Assembly: GCA_015068085.1 (NCBI GenBank)
Contig: SVLF01000006.1
Span: forward strand, 1-64,000
DNA length: 64,000 nt
From: Oscillospiraceae bacterium
GTDB lineage: Bacteria > Bacillota > Clostridia > Oscillospirales > JAAYXM01
Direction: 5' to 3'
In this document: in pieces, positions 17,281-25,619 of the stretch
How the letters are laid out: each line of letters starts with the position of its first letter
How positions within the stretch are numbered: the stretch's first letter is position 1
Position numbers and translations under genes: made by a program
The notes under the pieces: generated by a model
Seen by the model: the letters and a program-made list of their open reading frames with translations, nothing else
The model's database searches: none
What the model was told of the DNA's origin: nothing

Positions 17281-17307
17281 ACCGGCGGTGCAAAATGCAC
17301 CGCCGGT
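17281..17307 (-). terminator. Strong hairpin after pckA
   Basis: A perfect 12-bp stem ACCGGCGGTGCA/TGCACCGCCGGT with a 3-base loop, 21 bases after the pckA stop. The U-tract is weak, so it may act as a 3' stabiliser as well as a terminator. Confidence 0.6.
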
Positions 17308-17327
17308 TCACTTATTGCTTTATGAAA

Positions 17328-19109
17328 TTACTTATCAAGACGAGCCTTGAGAGCTTCGAGCTGATCATACATTTCCTTCGGCATTCTGTTGCCTACACTC
17401 TGAATCTTAGCATAGAACTCTTCGAGGTTTGCAGCATCCTCTTTCCAGAGCTGCGGATCAACGGAGAGAATCTCCTTAAGAACATCGAGAGTTACCTCAT
17501 CCTCGATACCCTCACGGTTGATGTCCTCAGCCTTCGGAACATAACCGATTGCTGTCTCGTCTGCGCCGATTTCATCATCGCAGCGCTTGAGGATCCACTC
17601 AAGAACGCGGAGGTTGTCACCGAATCCCGGCCAGAGGAACTTGCCGTCATCGCTTGTTCTGAACCAGTTTGTGTTGAAGATCTTCGGCTTCTTTGTGATC
17701 TTCTTGCCCATTTCAATCCAGTGGTTGAAATAGTCACCCATGTTGTATCCGCAGAACGGAAGCATAGCCATCGGATCACGACGAACAACGCCGACTGCAC
17801 CTGCAGCTGCAGCAGTTGTCTCGGAAGCCATAGCAGAACCTACGAATACACCGTGGTTCCAGTCAAATGACTGGTAAACGAGCGGAGCAGTTTTTGCACG
17901 GCGGCCGCCGAATACGATAGCAGAGAGCGGAACGCCCTTCGGGTTCTCGAATTCCGGAGAAATGCACGGGCAATTTGATGCCGGAGCTGTGAAACGGCTG
18001 TTGGGATGTGCACCCTTCTCGCCGGACTCGCAGTCCCACTTCTCGCCCTTCCAGTTAAGAGCATTCTTCGGCGGGTTCTTATCAAGACCTTCCCACCAAA
18101 CGGTGTTGTCATCAAGGTTGTGAACAACGTTTGTATAGATTGTACCCTTAAGGCAAGACTTAAGAGCATTCGGGTTAGACTTAAGGTTTGTTCCCGGAGC
18201 AACACCGAAGAAGCCTGCTTCGGGGTTGATAGCCCAGAGACGACCGTCATCACCAACACGAATCCATGCGATATCGTCGCCTACGCACTCAACCTCATAT
18301 CCCTTATCGAGGTATTCCTTCGGCGGAATAAGCATAGCAAGGTTGGTCTTACCGCAAGCAGACGGGAACGCTGCTGCGATATATTTTTTCTCTCCGCTCG
18401 GAAGCTTAACACCGAGGATAAGCATATGCTCTGCCATCCAGCCTTCGTTCTTGCCCTGATAGGAAGCAATACGAAGAGCAAAGCACTTCTTACCGAGAAG
18501 AACGTTGCCGCCGTAACCGGAGTTGATAGACCAGATTGTGTTATCCTGTGGGAACTGAACAATGTATCTCTCTTCAGGATCCATGTTTGCACGGCTGTGA
18601 AGACCGTGAACGAAATCAGCACTGTCGCCAAGGTTGTCAAGAACAGCCTTGCCGATGCGTGTCATGATAGCCATATTAAGAACAACATAGATAGAATCCG
18701 TAATTTCGATGCCCGGCTTCGCAAACGGAGAACCTACAACACCCATTGAGAACGGGAGAACATACATTGTCTTGCCCTTCATGCTGCCGTCGTAAAGCTT
18801 TCTGAGCTTTGCGTACATCTCAGCAGGATCCATCCAGTTATTTGTTGCGCCTGCCTCTTCCTTTGTGGGAGCACAGATGAAAGTACGGTCCTCAACGCGA
18901 GCAACGTCGTCAATTGCAGTTCTGTGGAGATAGCAACCGGGAAGCTTCTCTTCGTTGAGCTTATAGATTTCGCCTGTAGCGCAACCCTCTGCGCGGAGAG
19001 CCTCAAGCTGCTCCTCGCTGCCGTCGATCCAAACGATCTTATCCGGCTTGACAAGGTCAGCCATTTCGTTGACCCAGTCGTTTACAAATTTGTTTGTCGT
19101 TAAACTCAT
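17328..19109 (-). CDS. pckA: Phosphoenolpyruvate carboxykinase (GTP)
   Basis: Interconverts oxaloacetate and phosphoenolpyruvate using GTP/GDP in the cytoplasm. In anaerobes it often runs in the CO2-fixing direction. The GTP-type family is shown by its length (593 residues), the nucleotide-binding kinase loop FPSACGKTNLAML, the downstream VGDDIAWIR, and the FxFNWFR-like region ending NTNWFRTSDDGKFLWPGFGDN. The track starts at 19139. I use the ATG at 19107-19109 (MSLTTNKFV), about 10 bases after AGGGG, because the 10-residue extension is not family-like. The gene stands alone. A long antisense ORF (18006-18749) is its shadow. Confidence 0.95.
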   Translation of the reverse strand: MSLTTNKFVNDWVNEMADLVKPDKIVWIDGSEEQLEALRAEGCATGEIYKLNEEKLPGCYLHRTAIDDVARVEDRTFICAPTKEEAGATNNWMDPAEMYAKLRKLYDGSMKGKTMYVLPFSMGVVGSPFAKPGIEITDSIYVVLNMAIMTRIGKAVLDNLGDSADFVHGLHSRANMDPEERYIVQFPQDNTIWSINSGYGGNVLLGKKCFALRIASYQGKNEGWMAEHMLILGVKLPSGEKKYIAAAFPSACGKTNLAMLIPPKEYLDKGYEVECVGDDIAWIRVGDDGRLWAINPEAGFFGVAPGTNLKSNPNALKSCLKGTIYTNVVHNLDDNTVWWEGLDKNPPKNALNWKGEKWDCESGEKGAHPNSRFTAPASNCPCISPEFENPKGVPLSAIVFGGRRAKTAPLVYQSFDWNHGVFVGSAMASETTAAAAGAVGVVRRDPMAMLPFCGYNMGDYFNHWIEMGKKITKKPKIFNTNWFRTSDDGKFLWPGFGDNLRVLEWILKRCDDEIGADETAIGYVPKAEDINREGIEDEVTLDVLKEILSVDPQLWKEDAANLEEFYAKIQSVGNRMPKEMYDQLEALKARLDK

Positions 19110-19154
19110 TGTGAATTTGCCCCTTTCGTAATTGTGCATTTTTTGCTATTTACT

Positions 19155-19183
19155 ATTTTATTATGTTTTGACGCAAATATCAA
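19155..19183 (-). promoter_or_regulatory. Promoter of pckA
   Basis: TTGATA and TAAAAT with a 17-base spacer, about 46 bases before the chosen pckA start. The rest of the 309-base gap to spoIIE (19110-19418) is AT-rich, and I see no other clear site in it. Confidence 0.55.
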
Positions 19184-19418
19184 GAGTAAATTGGAAGAAA
19201 AACAAAATTTTAACAAAAACTTTTTATTCATTTTGACTATAAATAAAAAAATCCATCGCAATTTTCGTGTTTTTGTAAAAAATTTCCAGTGGTTTTCTCC
19301 TCGTTTTTCTTCTTACGCCCATTTTATTATTTATCTTTTTCTTTTCGCCATACATTTCCCGTGAGGTTATTTATAAAAAACAGTATATACTCTACCTTGA
19401 AAGGAATGATAAAATAAT

Positions 19419-21737
19419 ATGGATGTCAAAAAGGAAGTTAAACAAAAACTCACGCTGAAGGAAATTCCTTCCCTTGTAAAAGAAAAAATACCGCCGGCTT
19501 TTATTGTTTACCCGCTGAATTTTTTTGTATCTTTTCTTCTTTCAAGAGGTGTTATCCTCGGCACGTCCGCTCCGTTCGGACTTGCCGTAAGCGCCGTACT
19601 CGGCATGCGCCGCGGAACGCTCTTCGGTCTTTTGGGGGCAACGCTCGGTTATCTCAGCATAATTGATGTAATAAATTCACTTAAATACATAGCCTGCATT
19701 GTTCTTATATATACTGCGCACTTCGTTTTTGCCGATACTTCTCTTTCAAAGAAGCGCGCATTTGCACCAATGACGGTTATCGTTCCGGCAACGTGCATAA
19801 ATCTGATTTTTCTTGCAGATGCCGGCTTTCCGATTTTTGACTGCGCGGTATATGCATTTGAGATAACTATCGCCGCCGCGTGTACTCTTCTTTTCCCGTA
19901 TGCCGACAGCTCGCGGAAGCTGCGCGGAAATTACTTCTCTGCCGGAATACTTGCGCTGTGCGCAGCGTTCACCATAGCCCTCTGCGGCGTCAAAATTGCA
20001 GAACTTATATCCGTTGGTCATATACTCGCCTGCAGCATCATACTGTTAGCAGCGTATACAGGCGGAATGAGCGCGGGTGCCGTTACGGGGCTTTCACTCG
20101 GCTTTGCGCTCTCTCTGGCTGAATCTTCAGCAGATTTTTGTATGGTGTACGGTCTTCTCGGAATATGCACGGCACTTTTCTTTGGCAGAAACAAGTATCT
20201 CGCTGCCACGCTTTCGTGTCTGTTTTCACTTCTCGTGTCCGTCTTTCTCAATCCTTCAGCTTTACTTTCCGCCGGTATCTCATTTGCTCTCTCGTGCATA
20301 ATTTTTTTCCTCACACAGAGCATATTCGCTCGCTTTTCACGCCGCTTTTTTGCAAAGCAGGCATCTCGGCGCGATGTCCACATACGTGCATACACCTCGG
20401 AGCGTTTAAAGCTCGCCGCAGAGTCCTTCCGCAACCTTGCACACCTCCTCGGTGATGCACGCGGACGCGCTTCGGACTCTCCGCAAAATGAAAAAAGCCT
20501 TTTTGAAAAGACATCCCGTGAAGTATGCAAAAAATGCACGCTTGCAAAAATCTGCTGGGAGCGCGATTTTGAGGCAACGCGCGATGCGATAAACAACGCA
20601 ACCCACGCAATCCGCGAAAACGGAACGCTCTCGGCAAAGGACTTTCCCATTCACTTTTCCTCAAGGTGTATTCATATTGAAAATTTTGTAAACACCGTAA
20701 ACCGCGAAATATTCTCAATGCGCTACAGAAATCAGTTTGAAGGGCGGCTCCGCGAAAGCCACGCACTTCTTACCAAGCAATACGCAGATGCTTCACAGGT
20801 TTTTTCTTGCCTGTCTGCCGATATTTCCGACAACGCGCGTTTTGATGAGGAGGCCGAGCTTGCACTTTCCGATTTGTTGACCTCTTACGGAATACTGTGC
20901 GATACGGCGGTCTACCGCGATAGCCTCAACCATGTAAACATCCACTTGTGCGGCAAGGATCTTTCGCGCATTGCAAATGAGTTTGAAAAGTTCTCCGCGG
21001 AGATAAAGCACCTATGCGGAGTGGAGGTCTCCCCGCCGCAGTATACGCGCGGAGATGCACTTGATGATATGGTCATACGCGAAAAGCCACGGCTCCGCGG
21101 AGTTTTTGGCGCAGCAGTAAAACGAAGAAGCGGCGCAGAAGTAAGTGGTGATTCAGGCAGCTTTTTCCGTCCGACAAACGCACACCTTGCGCTTCTTCTT
21201 TCCGACGGAATGGGCAGCGGAAAGCTTGCCGCTCACGAAAGTGCACAGAGCGTGAAGCTTCTGGAAGGGCTTCTCAAATCCGGAATCGCGCCTTCAGACG
21301 CGCTCTCAACGCTTCAGGCGGCACTGACGCTTAAAGCGGAATACACCGGCGCTTTTGCAACACTCGACCTTATGTATGCAGATATGTTCACGGGCGCGTG
21401 CGAATTCTACAAGTTCGGCGGTGCGCCTACATATATAAAACGCGGACGGCAGATGCGTCGTATAACAGCCTCTTCCCTGCCTGCGGGAATGAGCATCGGA
21501 GACGGTGCCTCCCCCGACCGCACCTGTATAAATCTTTTCGAAGGTGATTTTGTAATAATGGCAAGTGACGGGATTTCAGACGGCAGTGACGACGGTAAGC
21601 TTCTTGAATTTCTTTCAAAAACCGACGAAACGTCTCCCAAAGCTCTTGCCGATGCAATACTCGCATATTCCTTTGCCGTATACGGAAAGAACGACGACAT
21701 GACCGTTGCAGTTGTCAAAATTGAAGCGGAAGAATAA
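19419..21737 (+). CDS. spoIIE: Stage II sporulation protein E (SpoIIE)
   Basis: Membrane PP2C-type phosphatase that dephosphorylates SpoIIAA and so activates sigma-F in the forespore. Residues 1-300 contain about ten membrane segments. The middle (about 310-560) is the FtsZ-interacting/regulatory region, with a CKKC...C cluster. The C-terminus (about 580-770) is the phosphatase, with LLLSDGMGSGKLA, FVIMASDGISDG and NDDMTVAVVKI supplying the metal-binding aspartates. At 772 residues the length is typical. It supports an endospore former, together with the ger operon. Confidence 0.95.
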   Translation: MDVKKEVKQKLTLKEIPSLVKEKIPPAFIVYPLNFFVSFLLSRGVILGTSAPFGLAVSAVLGMRRGTLFGLLGATLGYLSIIDVINSLKYIACIVLIYTAHFVFADTSLSKKRAFAPMTVIVPATCINLIFLADAGFPIFDCAVYAFEITIAAACTLLFPYADSSRKLRGNYFSAGILALCAAFTIALCGVKIAELISVGHILACSIILLAAYTGGMSAGAVTGLSLGFALSLAESSADFCMVYGLLGICTALFFGRNKYLAATLSCLFSLLVSVFLNPSALLSAGISFALSCIIFFLTQSIFARFSRRFFAKQASRRDVHIRAYTSERLKLAAESFRNLAHLLGDARGRASDSPQNEKSLFEKTSREVCKKCTLAKICWERDFEATRDAINNATHAIRENGTLSAKDFPIHFSSRCIHIENFVNTVNREIFSMRYRNQFEGRLRESHALLTKQYADASQVFSCLSADISDNARFDEEAELALSDLLTSYGILCDTAVYRDSLNHVNIHLCGKDLSRIANEFEKFSAEIKHLCGVEVSPPQYTRGDALDDMVIREKPRLRGVFGAAVKRRSGAEVSGDSGSFFRPTNAHLALLLSDGMGSGKLAAHESAQSVKLLEGLLKSGIAPSDALSTLQAALTLKAEYTGAFATLDLMYADMFTGACEFYKFGGAPTYIKRGRQMRRITASSLPAGMSIGDGASPDRTCINLFEGDFVIMASDGISDGSDDGKLLEFLSKTDETSPKALADAILAYSFAVYGKNDDMTVAVVKIEAEE

Positions 21738-21792
21738 ACAGGATGAACCTTGGTTAAAATCTTAATAAAAGATTTAACGGAGATGCATTATA

Positions 21793-22068
21793 ATGGTTAA
21801 AGGAATTACAAAGCAGGTAATCGTGGTTAAAACTCCGGTTTCAGGAATGTTCGAGCAGGCGATATTCATTCTCGGTGACAATGTTGCGGATGCATCCTCC
21901 GTCGATGCTGACGGTATCCTCTCTGAGGCTTGCGCCATAGCGGATGATTACGTTCGCACGCACTGTGCTCCGGTAAAAAAATCACCGAAAGCGCTCTTGA
22001 TTACGGCACTTATAAGCTCTTGCGTCACGCTCGTTCTCTCCTGCCTTACATTTATCTTTATTATTTAA
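21793..22068 (+). CDS. Small membrane-anchored protein of unknown function
   Basis: A 91-residue protein with a soluble N-terminal part (MVKGITKQVIVVKTPVSGMFEQAIFIL, residues 1-70). One strongly hydrophobic C-terminal helix (about 67-90) would leave the soluble part in the cytoplasm as a tail anchor. It lies 55 bases after spoIIE on the same strand, with AACGGAG before the ATG. I do not recognise a named family. Co-transcription with spoIIE suggests, but does not prove, a sporulation role. Confidence 0.7.
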   Translation: MVKGITKQVIVVKTPVSGMFEQAIFILGDNVADASSVDADGILSEACAIADDYVRTHCAPVKKSPKALLITALISSCVTLVLSCLTFIFII

Positions 22069-22098
22069 CTTGTACACTCACAGCCTCTTTTTCATACG

Positions 22099-22129
22099 AA
22101 AGCAGCCGGCGAAAATGCCGGCTGCTTTT
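22099..22129. terminator. Bidirectional terminator between the small membrane protein and the LCP gene
   Basis: A 12-bp stem AAAGCAGCCGGC/GCCGGCTGCTTT with a 6-base loop and T/A tracts on both sides, between convergent genes. Confidence 0.85.
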
Positions 22130-22133
22130 GTAA

Positions 22134-23102
22134 TTATTGCATTTCTTCTTCCGTTCCCTCTTCTTCCGTTTCGTAAAACGGTTCGTCGTAGATAAAGCGG
22201 TGGAGCTTGTCCGCCGCGGCGTCAAGGTCATATACCATGGCATAGCTTGAATTTGATTTATACGAGCCGTCCAGCGGGAATCTTCCCTGCTCAAAGACCG
22301 GCTTACCCTGCAAAACGACAGCACCTGCGATTCTCAGAATCTCGTCATTTGAAAGCGAGGTTTCAACCATCGGGATAAGGCTCTTTATAAGCGCGGGATA
22401 TCTTACAGGATTTGTGGCAAGTGCTTTATTCATAAGCTTTTCCATAACCTCACGCTGACGCTCGGTGCGCTCAAAATCCGCATTTCCGACGTATCTTATG
22501 CGCGCATAGGCAACCGCCTGATAGCCGTAAAGCGTAACCTTTCCCGCCTTTTTTATGAGATCGGGCTTTTCTCCCACCTCATTTGCCATTTCCTTTATAT
22601 ACTTATTGGCGTTTCTTCTTTCCGCTTCCGTCACTTCAACCTCAACGCCGCCGAGAGCATCAACAATTCCGGCAAGCTGATTGAAATTGAAAGAAACGTA
22701 ATCGGTTATGTTCATTTTGAAGTTCCGGTTTATCGTCTTTATCGCAAGCTCAACACCGCCGCGCGCATATGCGCCGTTGAGCTTATATTTACCGTAACCC
22801 GGTATATCAACAAGGCTGTCACGCATAAGCGATACTGCTTTTATCTTTCCGTGCTTCATATCAACGGAAACTATCATCATCGCATCGGAGCGACCTGCCA
22901 CTTCATCTGTTCTGCTGTCCACACCGAACACGGCAATATTTATAACCTCATCAGAAAGACCCTCGTGCGTGTCAAGCTCCTCTTCGTTCAACTCAACATC
23001 ACCGCGATCAATACTGTTTAACATCTGCGTTGCGGCAAAGCAGGCAACGCCGGCAACAAACATAAAAGCCACAACAACCCAAAATATAACTCTTTTTTTC
23101 AT
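22134..23102 (-). CDS. LytR-CpsA-Psr (LCP) family cell-wall glycopolymer ligase
   Basis: A membrane-anchored enzyme of 322 residues that attaches teichoic-acid-like or capsular polymers to peptidoglycan outside the membrane. It has an N-terminal membrane helix (about residues 5-27). The LCP domain follows, with GVDSRTDEVAGRSDAMMIVSVD, SLMRDSLVDIPGYGKYKLNGAYARGG and YARIRYVGNADFERTERQREV, which carry the conserved Arg and Asp residues binding the pyrophosphate lipid. The C-terminus is acidic (EEEGTEEEMQ). It is monocistronic, with its own promoter. Confidence 0.93.
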   Translation of the reverse strand: MKKRVIFWVVVAFMFVAGVACFAATQMLNSIDRGDVELNEEELDTHEGLSDEVINIAVFGVDSRTDEVAGRSDAMMIVSVDMKHGKIKAVSLMRDSLVDIPGYGKYKLNGAYARGGVELAIKTINRNFKMNITDYVSFNFNQLAGIVDALGGVEVEVTEAERRNANKYIKEMANEVGEKPDLIKKAGKVTLYGYQAVAYARIRYVGNADFERTERQREVMEKLMNKALATNPVRYPALIKSLIPMVETSLSNDEILRIAGAVVLQGKPVFEQGRFPLDGSYKSNSSYAMVYDLDAAADKLHRFIYDEPFYETEEEGTEEEMQ

Positions 23103-23138
23103 CGGATATTTCCTGTCCTTTTCGCAAATTACCTATAT

Positions 23139-23167
23139 ATATTAGCATATTCGACAATGATATTCAA
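23139..23167 (-). promoter_or_regulatory. LCP gene promoter with a possible Spo0A box
   Basis: TTGAAT and TAATAT with a 17-base spacer on the minus strand. Within the spacer lies TGTCGAA (23150-23156 in complement), which matches the core of the known Spo0A-binding box. A single 7-base match can occur by chance. Confidence 0.4.
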
Positions 23168-23209
23168 CTTTTTATAAATATTTTTTATTAATTTATTGTG
23201 AATATACCC

Positions 23210-23238
23210 TTGCAAAGTAAGAAAAAACGTAGTATACT
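23210..23238 (+). promoter_or_regulatory. Promoter of the KDPG aldolase-VOC gene
   Basis: TTGCAA and TATACT with a 17-base spacer. The start codon at 23299 is 61 bases downstream of the -10 box and preceded by AGGAGGT. Confidence 0.6.
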
Positions 23239-23298
23239 TTATAATAGATAATTTTGGCATATATACATATGTATTTTAAATTCAGGAGGTCAAACACA

Positions 23299-24249
23299 AT
23301 GAACGAAGTATTAAAGCAAATCGGCGCTTACGGCGTCGTGCCGGTCGTTAAGATCGACAACGTTGAAGATGCTCTTCCGCTCGGAAAGGCTCTTATCGAC
23401 GGCGGTCTCCCGCTCGCTGAAATCACTTTCCGTACAGCAGCTGCAGAGGAAGCTATCCGCGTTATGGCAAAGGCATATCCGGAGATGCTTATCGGTGCAG
23501 GTACCGTTCTCACAACAGAGCAGGTTGACAAGGCTGTTGCAGCAGGCGCAAAGTTCATCGTTTCTCCGGGTCTCAATCCGAAGATCGTAAGCTACTGCGT
23601 AAGCAAAAACATCCCGATCACTCCGGGCTGCAGCAATCCGTCCGACATCGAAGCAGCTATCGAGCTTGGTCTTGACGTTGTTAAGTTCTTCCCGGCAGAA
23701 GCTTGCGGCGGACTTAACGCTATCAAGGCTATGAGCGCACCTTACGGCGGCATTAAGTTTATGCCGACAGGCGGCATCAGCGAAAAGAACATCAACGAGT
23801 ATCTTGCATTCAACAAGATTCTTGCTTGCGGCGGAAGCTGGATGGTTAAGGATGCTCTTATCAAGGAAGGCAAGTTTGATGAAATCACAGCTATGACAAA
23901 GGCTGCTGTCCAGAAGGTTCTCGGCTTTGAGCTTGCTCACATCGGTATCAACACCGAAACCGAGGCTGATGCTCTCGCAGTTGCAAACCTCTTCTCCGCT
24001 GCGTTCGGCTTTGCTGTAAAGAACGGCAACAGCTCTGTCTTCGCAGGAACAGGCGTTGAGGCTAACAAGAACGGCGGCAAGGGTAAGAACGGTCATATCG
24101 CTATCAGGACAAACAACATTGACCGCGCAATGGCTTACCTCGAGAGAATCGGCTTTGAGATTGATGCAGAGTCCGTAAAGCCGGGCGTTGCTGCATACCT
24201 CAAGCAGGAATTCGGCGGCTTTGCTGTTCACCTTCTCCAGGCGAAGTAA
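23299..24249 (+). CDS. eda: KDPG/KHG aldolase fused to a C-terminal glyoxalase-like (VOC) domain
   Basis: Residues 1-205 are a 2-keto-3-deoxy-6-phosphogluconate/4-hydroxy-2-oxoglutarate aldolase. It shows LAEITFRT (catalytic Glu), GAGTVLTT, the Schiff-base Lys in DVVKFFPAE, and GGISEKNINEYL binding phosphate. Residues 215-316 form a vicinal-oxygen-chelate domain (LAHIGINTETEADALAV ... GFAVHLLQ) of unknown substrate. The aldolase splits KDPG to pyruvate and glyceraldehyde-3-phosphate in sugar-acid catabolism. The AGGAGGT site fixes the start at MNEVLKQIG rather than the track's 23254. Codon use is strongly biased, suggesting high expression. Confidence 0.92.
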   Translation: MNEVLKQIGAYGVVPVVKIDNVEDALPLGKALIDGGLPLAEITFRTAAAEEAIRVMAKAYPEMLIGAGTVLTTEQVDKAVAAGAKFIVSPGLNPKIVSYCVSKNIPITPGCSNPSDIEAAIELGLDVVKFFPAEACGGLNAIKAMSAPYGGIKFMPTGGISEKNINEYLAFNKILACGGSWMVKDALIKEGKFDEITAMTKAAVQKVLGFELAHIGINTETEADALAVANLFSAAFGFAVKNGNSSVFAGTGVEANKNGGKGKNGHIAIRTNNIDRAMAYLERIGFEIDAESVKPGVAAYLKQEFGGFAVHLLQAK

Positions 24250-24273
24250 TTTCGTTTCTCAGTTAAAATCAAA

Positions 24274-24302
24274 CGACCGAAGGGTATTTAACTCTTCGGT
24301 CG
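24274..24302 (+). terminator. Terminator-like hairpin after eda
   Basis: A 9-bp stem CGACCGAAG/CTTCGGTCG, 24 bases after the stop. The U-tract is weak. Confidence 0.55.
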
Positions 24303-24326
24303 ATTAAATAAATATTCATTCATATA

Positions 24327-24355
24327 TTGACAAAACGCGATAAGTGTTGTATAAT
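24327..24355 (+). promoter_or_regulatory. Promoter of argGH with candidate ArgR sites
   Basis: TTGACA and TATAAT with a 17-base spacer. AT-rich segments resembling arginine-repressor half sites flank it (AATAAATATTCA upstream near 24308 and TGAATAAATATT downstream near 24369). The promoter is clear; ArgR control is inferred from the gene function and a loose motif match. Confidence 0.65.
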
Positions 24356-24397
24356 ATTCACATTAAGCTGAATAAATATTTACGGAGGTATATAAAA

Positions 24398-25615
24398 ATG
24401 GATAAGTCCAAAATCAAAAAAGTGGTCCTTGCCTATTCCGGCGGACTTGACACATCTATCATCATTCCGTGGCTCAAGGAAAACTACAACAACTGTGAGG
24501 TTATTGCTGTTTCCGGCAACGTCGGACAGGCAGATGAGCTTGAGGGGCTTGAAGAAAAGGCACTTAAGACAGGCGCTTCAAAGCTCTATGTTCTCGACCA
24601 GACGGATGAATATGTCGATGAATACATAATCCCGACAATGAAGGCAGGCGCAATTTACGAGGAGTATCTTCTCGGCACAAGCCATGCACGTCCGTGCATC
24701 GCAAAGGGGCTTGTTGAGATTGCTCTCAAGGAAGGTGCAGATGCTATCTGCCACGGCTGCACCGGTAAGGGCAACGACCAGGTTCGCTTTGAACTCACAA
24801 TAAAGCATTTTGCACCGAATATGCCGATTATTGCTCCGTGGCGTGAGTGGGATATCAAATCCCGTGATGAGGAAATCGACTACGCGGAGGCACACAACGT
24901 TCCGCTTAAGATTAACCGCGAAACAAACTATTCCAAGGATAAAAACCTCTGGCACCTTTCACACGAGGGTCTTGACCTTGAGGACACAGGCAATGAGCCC
25001 ATGTACGAAAAGCCGGGATTCCTTGAAATGGGAGTTTCTCCGATTGCTGCTCCCGACAAACCGACTTATGTTGAGATTGAGTTTGAAAAGGGTTGCCCCG
25101 TCGCTCTTAACGGCGAGAAGATGAGCGCAAAGAACATTATCCTCGGTCTTAATAAGCTCGGCGGAGAAAACGGCATCGGTATTCTTGATATCGTTGAAAA
25201 CCGTCTCGTCGGCATGAAGTGCCGCGGCGTGTATGAGACTCCGGGCGGAACAATCCTCTATAAGGCACACTCTGTTCTTGAGTCCATCTGCCTTGACAAG
25301 ATGACTCTCCATGAGAAGCAGAAGCTCGCTATCACATTTGCAGAGCTTGTATACAACGGTCAGTGGTTCACCCCGCTCCGCGAAGCTCTCTCCGCCTTTG
25401 TTGACAAAACTCAGGAGAAGGTTACGGGTAAGGTTCGCTTAAAGCTCTATAAGGGCAATATGATCAACGCCGGCGTATGGAGCCCGTATTCTCTCTACAG
25501 CGAAGAAATTGCAACCTTCGGCGAAAGCGATTACGACCAGAAGGACAGCGCAGGCTTTATCAATCTCTACGGTCTCCCGATAAAGGTTCAGGCTATCGTT
25601 GACGGAAAGAAGTAA
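24398..25615 (+). CDS. argG: Argininosuccinate synthase
   Basis: Joins citrulline and aspartate using ATP, the penultimate step of arginine synthesis. It is cytoplasmic and 405 residues long from the ATG after GGAGG; the track start at 24344 lies upstream of the promoter's likely transcript start. Motifs: the N-type ATP pyrophosphatase loop AYSGGLDTS near residue 12, [14 protein letters not shown] near 115, and [12 protein letters not shown] and GAYE-type [12 protein letters not shown] in the C-terminal half. argH follows after 4 bases, so the two form one operon. Confidence 0.97.
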   Translation: MDKSKIKKVVLAYSGGLDTSIIIPWLKENYNNCEVIAVSGNVGQADELEGLEEKALKTGASKLYVLDQTDEYVDEYIIPTMKAGAIYEEYLLGTSHARPCIAKGLVEIALKEGADAICHGCTGKGNDQVRFELTIKHFAPNMPIIAPWREWDIKSRDEEIDYAEAHNVPLKINRETNYSKDKNLWHLSHEGLDLEDTGNEPMYEKPGFLEMGVSPIAAPDKPTYVEIEFEKGCPVALNGEKMSAKNIILGLNKLGGENGIGILDIVENRLVGMKCRGVYETPGGTILYKAHSVLESICLDKMTLHEKQKLAITFAELVYNGQWFTPLREALSAFVDKTQEKVTGKVRLKLYKGNMINAGVWSPYSLYSEEIATFGESDYDQKDSAGFINLYGLPIKVQAIVDGKK

Positions 25616-25619
25616 CATT

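Noticed and set aside
16601-17870. Plus-strand ORFs 16601-16789, 16829-17191 and 17154-17870
   Set aside because: They run antisense through the RHH genes, terminators and pckA. The plus-strand signals here fit short RNAs rather than proteins.
18006-18749. 247-aa plus-strand ORF inside pckA
   Set aside because: Antisense shadow of a strongly biased gene; no ribosome site and no family features.
23311-24231. 306-aa minus-strand ORF opposite eda
   Set aside because: Covers almost exactly the aldolase-VOC gene in antisense. Its Cys/Leu-rich, low-information sequence arises from codon bias of the real gene.
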